From: an uncultured Prevotellamassilia sp.
GTDB lineage: Bacteria > Bacteroidota > Bacteroidia > Bacteroidales > Bacteroidaceae
DNA: 10,622 bases
Direction of reading: 5' to 3'
NCBI GenBank assembly: GCA_934255485.1
Contig: CAKQOG010000052.1
Span: forward strand, 1-10,622
Made by a program: the position numbers and the translations under genes. This document shows, one piece after another, positions 1 through 4,790 of the stretch. Within the stretch, counting starts at the first letter, position 1. Each line of letters opens with the position of its first letter. The notes beneath the pieces were generated by a model that ran no database searches, was not told where the DNA came from, and saw only the letters and a list, made by a program, of their open reading frames with translations.

Positions 1-632
1 ACCACGGCAAACTTGCGTTTGCCCTTCTTCACCTGTGCTTGCAAGTCCGTCCAAGGACTTTGCGGGTTGAGCAGTGGTATCACCTCCACCTGTTCCGCTC
101 GCACCGAGTTGCGCCAATTCGCGTACAACACTTGTGGTATCACACCCTCCTTGTTGGCAGGGGCAAAGCGAACATAGCAAGCCTCCTTGCGCAGTACCCT
201 CACCACCTTGTTGCCTTGTTCATTGAGAATAATCACGCTCACGGCAAAGCCGAAGTGTTTGAAGTCCTGGCAGACACCGAGGAAATAACTCGCCATGTCA
301 TTGTCGAGGAAAAACTCCTCCACCTCGTTCACCACATTCCGTTTGCACATTTCATCAGTCTGGTACACCAGTCCGCTCCCATAGCACACCTCTGCATTGA
401 ACATCTGGCAAGTACTCAGTGTCTCATCACTCTCAATCAGATTGATAATGTCATACGGCATTTGGTCGTCCGCTCCCCAAGGCATATAGCTCACCTTGTC
501 GCTCACATGGCGCGGTGAAATCTCCTCCGCTTCCTTGAAAACTTCGCTGCTCTTGGTGGTGAACGCTGCCGCGGCATTGTAGCCGGGCAAATCGTTCACG
601 CCTGTTATGTGTAAGTAATTGAATTCGGTCAT
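1..632 (-). CDS. Phage portal-like protein, N-terminal part (runs off the left edge)
   Basis: Reading the minus strand from the ATG at 632-630 gives an uninterrupted 210-codon frame that leaves the window at base 1. The protein starts MTEFNYLHITGVNDLPGYN. Around residues 50-60 it has MPWGADDQMPY, followed by an acidic/helical stretch and a YGSGL motif (84-88). The W-G-x-D-x-x-x-P motif near the N-terminus, then a short helix and a G-x-G-like turn, resembles portal proteins of Bacteroidales phages. A portal is the ring at the capsid vertex through which DNA is packaged. I recognise the pattern rather than a specific homologue, so an unrelated conserved mobile-element protein is possible. Base composition is clearly richer in G+C than the R-M block next to it, and it is separated from that block only by the inverted repeat at 630-663. 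The missing C-terminus prevents a firm call. Confidence 0.55.
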   Translation of the reverse strand, partial: MTEFNYLHITGVNDLPGYNAAAAFTTKSSEVFKEAEEISPRHVSDKVSYMPWGADDQMPYDIINLIESDETLSTCQMFNAEVCYGSGLVYQTDEMCKRNVVNEVEEFFLDNDMASYFLGVCQDFKHFGFAVSVIILNEQGNKVVRVLRKEACYVRFAPANKEGVIPQVLYANWRNSVRAEQVEVIPLLNPQSPWTDLQAQVKKGKRKFAV

Positions 633-663
633 AGTTTTGCTTGTTTGTTTCTGCAAAACTATG
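630..663. repeat. Perfect 11-bp inverted repeat at the left edge of the R-M block
   Basis: CATAGTTTTGC (630-640) and GCAAAACTATG (653-663) are perfect inverted copies with a 12-base spacer. The outer ends are two divergent ATG codons: the minus-strand start of the portal-like gene (632-630) and the plus-strand ATG (661) of the silent hsdS. Each arm also contains TAGTTTTG, which fits the Bacteroides -7 element TAnnTTTG, one copy pointing each way. I see no convincing -33 TTTG element for either. It may be a hairpin, an operator, a weak divergent promoter pair, or a mark left where the R-M block joined the flank. Confidence 0.6.
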
Positions 664-1938
664 AGCGATGGTGTGAGGGAGAAAAGACGAATTTGTAGAA
701 AAACTTGTGATAAGCCCCATTATCCCTACGAACTGCCGAAGGGGTGGTGCTGGACGACGTTGGGAGAGATTAGCAATTATGGTACAACAATAAATATCCA
801 AGTTGAGAACATTGAGAAAAACGAATGGATTTTAGAGTTGGAAGATGTAGAAAAAGAAACAGCCAATATTATCCAAAAACTTTCCAAAGGTGAAAGATCT
901 GTCAAAGGAACACGACATAAGTTTAATACAGGGGATATATTGTATTCGAAATTACGCACTTATTTGAACAAGGTTCTAGTCGCGACGAGTGAAGGTTATT
1001 GTACAACGGAAATAATGCCATTAAATACTTATGGTATTATGTCTAATGAGTATGTTTGTCATGTCTTACGTTCGCCCTTTTTTTTTGACTATACGTTACA
1101 ATGTGGATATGGTGTAAAAATGCCACGACTGAGTACCACAGATGCTTGTAATGGATTTATACCTTTACCTCCTCTAAAAGAGCAGATAAGAATCGTAGAA
1201 GAAATTAGGCGTTGGTTTGCTTTGATAGATATAATTGAAAGTGGAAAGGATGATTTGCAAGAAACAATCAAGCAGACAAAATCTAAAATCCTAAATCTCG
1301 CCATTCACGGCAAACTTGTCCCCCAAGACCCGAATGACGAGCCAGCTACCGAACTGCTAAAACGCATCAATCCAAAGGCGGAAAACACTTGTGATACCCC
1401 GCATTATCGCAAATTGCCATTTCAAATACCCTCTACTTGGGCTTGGTGCAGTCATAACGATGTCTTAGAGATATCTGGAGGTTCACAGCCTGCAAAGAGA
1501 TTCTTCTCGTCTGTACCACAAAAAGGTTATGTACGGCTATACCAAATTCGAGATTATGGTGAGAATCCCATTCCTGTTTATATTCCAATTGAGTATGCAA
1601 TGAAACAAACAGAAGAAGGGGATATACTTTTAGCTCGGTACGGTGGTTCATTAGGGAAAGTTTTTCACGCCCAAAAAGGTGCGTACAATGTAGCAATGGC
1701 TAAAGTTATTTTCAAAGATAAAGATTTGATTAAAAAAGAATACGCATACTTTTACTATTTATCAGACCTGTATCAAGGACGTTTAAAAGAAATATCTCGA
1801 ACAGCCCAAGCAGGATTTAACAGTTCTGACTTTAACGAAATGTATTTTCCCTTACCACCTTATGAAGAACAACAAAGGATTGTAAATGCAATAAATAAAG
1901 CATTTACAACCCTCGATGTAATAACAGAGAACTTATAA
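661..1938 (+). CDS. hsdS: Silent type I specificity gene copy (TRD1 + TRD2, lacks N-terminal region)
   Basis: This 425-residue frame has the usual order of an HsdS protein: TRD1 (about residues 22-165), the PLPPLKEQIRI segment (168-178), a central helical region with LAIHGKLVPQDPNDEPA (213-229), TRD2 (about 252-397) and a final PLPPYEEQQRI helix. The start at 661 is chosen because the longer frame begins with TTG at 619. Compared with the expressed copy it lacks the first ~55 residues, including the N-terminal LAIHGKL repeat that pairs with the central one in the circular HsdS fold and helps hold HsdM. Its TRD1 and TRD2 sequences differ strongly from those of the expressed gene, while the boundaries are shared exact repeats. 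It is therefore best read as a storage copy that becomes useful after inversion. It has no operon promoter, although a TAGTTTTG box lies at 632-639. Expression of a truncated S protein cannot be excluded. Confidence 0.85.
   Translation: MSDGVREKRRICRKTCDKPHYPYELPKGWCWTTLGEISNYGTTINIQVENIEKNEWILELEDVEKETANIIQKLSKGERSVKGTRHKFNTGDILYSKLRTYLNKVLVATSEGYCTTEIMPLNTYGIMSNEYVCHVLRSPFFFDYTLQCGYGVKMPRLSTTDACNGFIPLPPLKEQIRIVEEIRRWFALIDIIESGKDDLQETIKQTKSKILNLAIHGKLVPQDPNDEPATELLKRINPKAENTCDTPHYRKLPFQIPSTWAWCSHNDVLEISGGSQPAKRFFSSVPQKGYVRLYQIRDYGENPIPVYIPIEYAMKQTEEGDILLARYGGSLGKVFHAQKGAYNVAMAKVIFKDKDLIKKEYAYFYYLSDLYQGRLKEISRTAQAGFNSSDFNEMYFPLPPYEEQQRIVNAINKAFTTLDVITENL
704..723 (+). repeat. TRD1-boundary inverted repeat, left copy (20 bp, exact)
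   Basis: CTTGTGATAAGCCCCATTAT encodes CDKPHY just before TRD1 of the silent copy. The exact reverse complement is at 4553-4572, just before TRD1 of the expressed copy. The identity stops after 20 bases on both sides, so this is a sharply bounded shared element. Inversion between the two would swap the whole TRD1-TRD2 part between expressed and silent genes and turn the recombinase gene around. Confidence 0.85.
1297..1316 (+). repeat. Central-region inverted repeat, left copy (20 bp, exact)
   Basis: CTCGCCATTCACGGCAAACT encodes LAIHGKL in the central conserved region of the silent copy. The exact reverse complement lies at 3945-3964 in the expressed gene, with weaker similarity continuing on both sides. 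Inversion here exchanges only the C-terminal half (TRD2) between the two genes and leaves each TRD1 in place. The N-terminal region of the expressed gene encodes the same peptide with different codons, so it does not offer the same DNA site. Confidence 0.85.
1388..1412 (+). repeat. TRD2-boundary repeat in the silent copy
   Basis: CTTGTGATACCCCGCATTAT (1388-1407) precedes TRD2 of the silent gene and matches the TRD1-boundary 20-mer at 17 of 20 positions. The sub-segment CCCGCATTATCGCAA (1398-1412) is exactly repeated in inverted orientation at 2402-2416, at the start of the half-cassette. The expressed gene has a related copy at 3854-3873. Inversion between 1398-1412 and 2402-2416 would swap this TRD2 with the half-cassette. 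Confidence 0.75.
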
Positions 1939-1950
1939 GCGCTCTGTTAT
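1921..1950. repeat. Palindromic junction of two tail-to-tail hsdS ends
   Basis: A 30-bp dyad is centred between 1935 and 1936. ATAACAGAG (1921-1929) pairs with CTCTGTTAT (1942-1950), and the core CTTATAAG (1932-1939) is itself a perfect palindrome; only two base pairs fail. It contains the stop codons of both converging genes: plus-strand TAA at 1936-1938 and minus-strand TAA at 1935-1933. The reading frames overlap by 6 bp and end ITENL and ITERL. In RNA it would fold in either direction and may stop convergent transcription. Confidence 0.75.
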
Positions 1951-2421
1951 AGAATCTAATCTTTCAAACAAAAGTTTGATTTGATTCATGATTCTTACTT
2001 GTTCTTTATATGGAGGCAATGGTATCTCCAATTTAGAATATTCTGAAATCCAATATCGTTTGTGTGTATCACCTATTAGTCTGGTGATACTCATAAACGA
2101 TGCAACGTACTCTATATTTAGGTTTTTATGTACCTTCAAAATCTTCATTGCTGAAGACTTTACTTTGAAAGGAAAATTTACCAATTTTGAATCTGTAGTA
2201 AAATCATCAAAGATAATACAAGGTAGGTTAGAGAATATACCTTCATCATCATTGGTATGTCCAATCAAGAAAGATTTTCCTGCAGTCAATACAGGTGTTG
2301 GATAACTATCATCGTAGTCGGTTGAACTGACTATGTATGCTGTCGGTTGTTCATATTCTACAATGTCTTCAAGTCTACATACCGCCCAACCTTTAGGCAG
2401 ATTGCGATAATGCGGGATACG
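1933..2421 (-). pseudogene. hsdS: Silent TRD2 half-cassette of a type I specificity gene
   Basis: The minus strand has a 162-residue open frame with no start codon; a TGA at 2424-2422 stops it upstream, and the TTG at 2289 is internal to the frame. It begins IPHYRNLPKGW, the typical entry into a TRD, continues through YEQPTAYIV and PVLTAGKSFLIGHT (a recognisable TRD family of type I S subunits) and ends with PLPPYKEQVRI and ERLDSITERL. It thus corresponds to one TRD plus the C-terminal helix, about one third of an HsdS, and should be inert where it stands. It lies tail to tail with the silent full copy and shares with that copy's TRD2 a 15-bp inverted repeat at its start. One inversion would place it in frame behind the other gene's central region. 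It is a reserve TRD rather than decay debris, since its frame is intact. Confidence 0.8.
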
Positions 2422-2426
2422 TCATC
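2402..2426 (-). repeat. Half-cassette boundary inverted repeat
   Basis: Bases 2402-2416 are the exact reverse complement of 1398-1412. The wider 20-mer at 2407-2426 fits the TRD-boundary consensus only partly: CCCGCATTAT is kept, but the CTTGTGATA half is degenerate (about 14 of 20 matches to 1388-1407). Confidence 0.7.
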
Positions 2427-2428
2427 TT

Positions 2429-2461
2429 ATATTGTTCATGTTTAATAAACAGAAACAATAT
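2429..2461. promoter_or_regulatory. 33-bp dyad covering the recombinase start
   Basis: A dyad centred on base 2445 pairs ATATTGTT (2429-2436) with AACAATAT (2454-2461) and TGTTTA (2439-2444) with TAAACA (2446-2451); two of 16 base pairs fail. The right arm includes the first two bases of the recombinase ATG (2460-2462). As DNA it could be an operator or recombinase-binding site; as RNA it would hide the start codon in a stem. Either would keep recombinase output low. No clear TAnnTTTG promoter was found just upstream. Confidence 0.55.
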
Positions 2462-3263
2462 GATAACACAATTCAAAACGTATCTCGCCAAGACCAATTT
2501 GGCAGAAAATACGATTACATCGTATGTGTGGACGGTGACGTATTATCTTGAACACTACAAGGAAGTGAACAAGAAGAATCTCTTGGCTTACAAGGGGTAT
2601 TTGGTGGAGAACTTCAAACCGCAAACTGTGAACCTACGGTTGCAAGCTGTAAACAAGTTCCTGGAGTTTAGCAAACAGGAAAAACTGAGGATGAAGTTTG
2701 TTAAAGCACAGCAGAAAAACTTCTTGGAAAATGTAATCAGCGATGCCGATTACAAGTTCCTTAAAACAAAGTTGAAAGCCGATGGTTATGACCAATGGTA
2801 TTTCGTCGTATGGTTTATGGCAGCCACTGGCGCACGTGTCAGCGAATTGTTGCAAATCAAGGCGGAGCATGTAAGTGTAGGCTATCTTGACCTATATAGT
2901 AAAGGTGGCAAAATGCGCCGTATCTATATCCCTAAGAAACTTTGCGATGAAGCTACAAAATGGCTGAAAGAACGTGGCTTGACAACAGGCTATCTTTTCA
3001 CTAACCGCACTGGCAACTGCCTTTCCACTCGCGGCATAGCCATTCAGCTAAAGCACTTTGCCGAAAGCTACGGCATCAATCGGGAGGTGGTCTATCCACA
3101 CTCGTTCCGCCACCGCTTTGCCAAGAACTTCTTGGAGAAGTTCAACGACATCGCCCTACTTGCCGACCTCATGGGACATGAGAGCATCGAAACCACACGC
3201 ATCTATCTGCGTCGCACAGCAAGCGAGCAGCAGAAGATCGTTGATAAAGTCGTCACTTGGTAA
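2460..3263 (+). CDS. Tyrosine site-specific recombinase (hsdS shufflon invertase)
   Basis: This 267-residue protein has the two-domain plan of XerC/XerD-like tyrosine recombinases: an N-terminal SAM-like, core-binding domain (about 1-85) and a catalytic domain. The catalytic residues can be placed: R126 in TGARVSELL, a lysine in the SKGGK beta-hairpin (K148 or K151), H214 and R217 in HSFRHRFA, H240 in LMGHESIETT, and the nucleophile Y249 in RIYLR. All are present, so it should be active. It breaks and rejoins DNA through a 3'-phosphotyrosine intermediate. Enclosed between silent and expressed hsdS copies, it most likely catalyses inversions at the hsdS inverted repeats, as tyrosine recombinases beside shuffled hsdS loci in Bacteroides do. 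The ATG at 2460 is within a dyad. The gene lies inside two of the three predicted invertible segments, so its orientation would change with the state of the locus. It converges on hsdS. Confidence 0.9.
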   Translation: MITQFKTYLAKTNLAENTITSYVWTVTYYLEHYKEVNKKNLLAYKGYLVENFKPQTVNLRLQAVNKFLEFSKQEKLRMKFVKAQQKNFLENVISDADYKFLKTKLKADGYDQWYFVVWFMAATGARVSELLQIKAEHVSVGYLDLYSKGGKMRRIYIPKKLCDEATKWLKERGLTTGYLFTNRTGNCLSTRGIAIQLKHFAESYGINREVVYPHSFRHRFAKNFLEKFNDIALLADLMGHESIETTRIYLRRTASEQQKIVDKVVTW

Positions 3264-3276
3264 TCGTATCTATGCT

Positions 3277-3315
3277 ATTTAGCCACCGTAAGCCTTGGAC
3301 TTACGATGGCTAAAT
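3277..3315. terminator. Bidirectional hairpin between recombinase and hsdS
   Basis: A 16-base arm (3277-3292, ATTTAGCCACCGTAAG) faces its complement (3300-3315) across a 7-base loop with one mismatch, which becomes a G-U pair when read on the minus strand. It begins 13 bp after the recombinase stop and ends 7 bp before the hsdS stop, so it probably ends both converging transcripts. No clear U-run follows on either side, so efficiency is uncertain. Confidence 0.65.
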
Positions 3316-3322
3316 GTGGCAA

Positions 3323-4744
3323 TTATAACGATGATGCTATGTTGTCAAGTTGAGCGAATAGTTCTTCGATTTTGGCAAATATACGATGCTGCTCTTGCAA
3401 TGGGGGTAAGGGTAATATTATTTTCGAGAAATTACCTTTGTTTAGTATAGGCAGAGTAGTAGCAGAAGCATTTGTTTTTATTTCATTTTGCATATAATCA
3501 GATATGCAAATGCAATAAAGATAATGTGGTAATATCACATTTCTCGGTATAATGGCATTTATTTGCTGATTACAAGCACCTTCTATGACTGTTAGTCCAG
3601 TTTTGCCAATTGTTGCTCCAATACATGTTACAAGAATTGAACCTATCGGTAGTTTTCTTGATTGTTCAAATCCCAATGAAGTCAATCTATCTTTGGAACT
3701 GGCAGTGTGAATACCCTGTTCTAAGTCTGCTGGTTTGAAAAATGGAATATTTCCTCCATAATAGGCCTCTATATCCTTTGAGGGTGTACTTCCTGTAACA
3801 ATTTCGCCTATTTCTTCTATTGTAGTCCAACACCACCCATTTGGTAAATTCTCATACTGCGGGTTATCACAAGCAATTACCGCCTTAGGATTGATGCGCT
3901 TTAGCAATTCACTGGCAGGCTCGTCCGTTGAATCTTGGGGCACGAGTTTGCCGTGAATGGCGAGGTCTAAAATTTTAGACTTGGTTGCTGTTATAAATGC
4001 CTGTAACCTTTCACTTTCATTCTCTACTTCATCAATAAGATTAAACCATTTATGCACTTCTTTAATTACACGTTCCTGTTCTTTTTTAGGCGGAAACGGA
4101 ATTTTGAATGCAAGAAGCATAGTTTGAGTTACTTGGTTGATTGTTGTAGAATTGGAATCATCTAAGTATCTATCAAAATAATTTGTGTTTAGTAGCAAAT
4201 AAATCCAAGGATTGTAGATACTTCTACAAACTGCCATAAATGCCCCAAACGATGTAGGCTCTGTTAATTCTTCAATTAATGCGCATTTTCCTACAAGCCT
4301 ACGACTTCCATTTCGAGCGCAAATCAATAAGTCTCCGATTGCAAGAAATTGTTTATCCAATATTTTTGTATCTACACGAACTAAATCAGTCTTGTCTATA
4401 CACCTATTTTGAATATTGTTGGAGCGATATACGGGTATACCATAGTCACAAATATCTGTTGGTTTATATGTCAAACCAATATTAGATTCTGCTATATCTC
4501 CGATGGTTGTCCATTCCCATGAACTCGGTACCTCAAATGGAGCCTCATTCTCATAATGGGGCTTATCACAAGCAGCTTTTGACCGCTTGGTACGTTTGAT
4601 TTTGCCTTCTTTGATAAGGCGTTCCTTCTCTGCCTTGATGCGTTCGAGCAGCACCGAGGCAGGTTCATCGTTCGGGTCTTGCGGTACAAGTTTTCCATGT
4701 ATCGCAAGGTCGAGTATCTTTTGGCGTAACGCTTTTGTATTCAT
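3323..4744 (-). CDS. hsdS: Type I specificity subunit HsdS, expressed copy
   Basis: HsdS chooses the bipartite DNA target and binds two HsdM subunits. The 473-residue product is of normal length and complete: an N-terminal conserved helix region with LAIHGKLVPQDPNDEPAS (13-30) and a charged linker, TRD1 (about 65-215), PPKKEQERVI (218-227), a central conserved region with LAIHGKLVPQDSTDEPAS (261-278), TRD2 (about 299-445, with the TGSTPSK motif at 317-323) and a final PLPPLQEQHRIF helix. The two LAIHGKL repeats give the cyclic symmetry of the fold. The start at ATG 4744-4742 preserves the whole first repeat. It is the last gene of the operon, 46 bp after the DUF1016 gene, and the only copy here with an N-terminal region. 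TRD1 and TRD2 differ from those of the silent copies, while the 20-bp boundaries match them exactly in inverted orientation, so this allele is only one of several states. Confidence 0.95.
   Translation of the reverse strand: MNTKALRQKILDLAIHGKLVPQDPNDEPASVLLERIKAEKERLIKEGKIKRTKRSKAACDKPHYENEAPFEVPSSWEWTTIGDIAESNIGLTYKPTDICDYGIPVYRSNNIQNRCIDKTDLVRVDTKILDKQFLAIGDLLICARNGSRRLVGKCALIEELTEPTSFGAFMAVCRSIYNPWIYLLLNTNYFDRYLDDSNSTTINQVTQTMLLAFKIPFPPKKEQERVIKEVHKWFNLIDEVENESERLQAFITATKSKILDLAIHGKLVPQDSTDEPASELLKRINPKAVIACDNPQYENLPNGWCWTTIEEIGEIVTGSTPSKDIEAYYGGNIPFFKPADLEQGIHTASSKDRLTSLGFEQSRKLPIGSILVTCIGATIGKTGLTVIEGACNQQINAIIPRNVILPHYLYCICISDYMQNEIKTNASATTLPILNKGNFSKIILPLPPLQEQHRIFAKIEELFAQLDNIASSL
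3854..3873 (-). repeat. TRD2-boundary repeat in the expressed hsdS
   Basis: Read on the minus strand, CTTGTGATAACCCGCAGTAT encodes CDNPQY before TRD2. It matches the silent TRD2 boundary (1388-1407) at 18 of 20 positions, in inverted orientation, and the TRD1-boundary 20-mer at most positions. It is a candidate exchange point for TRD2 alone. Confidence 0.65.
3945..3964 (-). repeat. Central-region inverted repeat, right copy (20 bp, exact)
   Basis: This is the exact reverse complement of 1297-1316, encoding LAIHGKL of the central conserved region in the expressed gene. The 2.6 kb between the copies contains both TRD2 regions, the half-cassette and the recombinase. Confidence 0.85.
4553..4572 (-). 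repeat. TRD1-boundary inverted repeat, right copy (20 bp, exact)
   Basis: This is the exact reverse complement of 704-723. It marks where the fixed N-terminal part of the expressed gene (4744-4573) ends and the exchangeable part begins. The invertible segment bounded by these repeats is about 3.87 kb. Confidence 0.85.
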
Positions 4745-4762
4745 TATATATAGTTGTTTGCA

Positions 4763-4789
4763 ATTTGTGCAGTCAGGAACTGCACAAAT
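4763..4789 (-). promoter_or_regulatory. Perfect hairpin between the DUF1016 gene and hsdS
   Basis: Arms ATTTGTGCAGT (4763-4773) and ACTGCACAAAT (4779-4789) are perfectly complementary around a 5-base loop. The hairpin fills most of the only sizeable gap in the operon, ending about 18 bases before the hsdS ATG. There is no U-run after it on the minus strand. It may therefore be an RNA processing or stability element, or a partial attenuator that lowers HsdS relative to HsdM, rather than a full terminator. Confidence 0.6.
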
Positions 4790-4790
4790 G

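Larger units (their letters stand above)
704..4572. other. hsdS: Nested invertible region (hsdS shufflon)
   Basis: Three inverted pairs are nested here: 704-723/4553-4572 (20 bp exact), 1297-1316/3945-3964 (20 bp exact) and 1398-1412/2402-2416 (15 bp exact). The outer inversion swaps TRD1 and TRD2 together, the middle one swaps TRD2 only, and the inner one replaces the silent TRD2 with the half-cassette. Together they combine two TRD1 with three TRD2, giving up to six expressed S proteins. Inversion is inferred from the repeats and the enclosed recombinase; a single sequence shows only one state. Confidence 0.8.

Noticed and set aside
39..518. Plus-strand open frame of 159 residues
   Set aside because: It is the antisense of the portal-like reading frame, has a His/Leu-rich composition typical of shadow frames, and no recognisable domain.
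619..660. TTG at 619 as start of the silent hsdS
   Set aside because: It adds a 14-residue stretch unlike any HsdS N-terminus and lies in the inverted repeat; ATG at 661 is more plausible, and the copy is probably not expressed at all.
1988..2305. Plus-strand open frame of 105 residues
   Set aside because: It is antisense to the intact TRD half-cassette, which has clear HsdS motifs on the minus strand.
2449..2462. CAGAAACAA shared with the portal-like gene leader (643-651 region, minus strand) as a regulatory motif
   Set aside because: Nine bases in A-rich leaders is within chance, and the contexts differ.
704..4572. CRISPR array or shufflon of another kind
   Set aside because: Repeats are few, unevenly spaced, inverted and within coding sequence for HsdS; they fit TRD borders, not CRISPR repeats.
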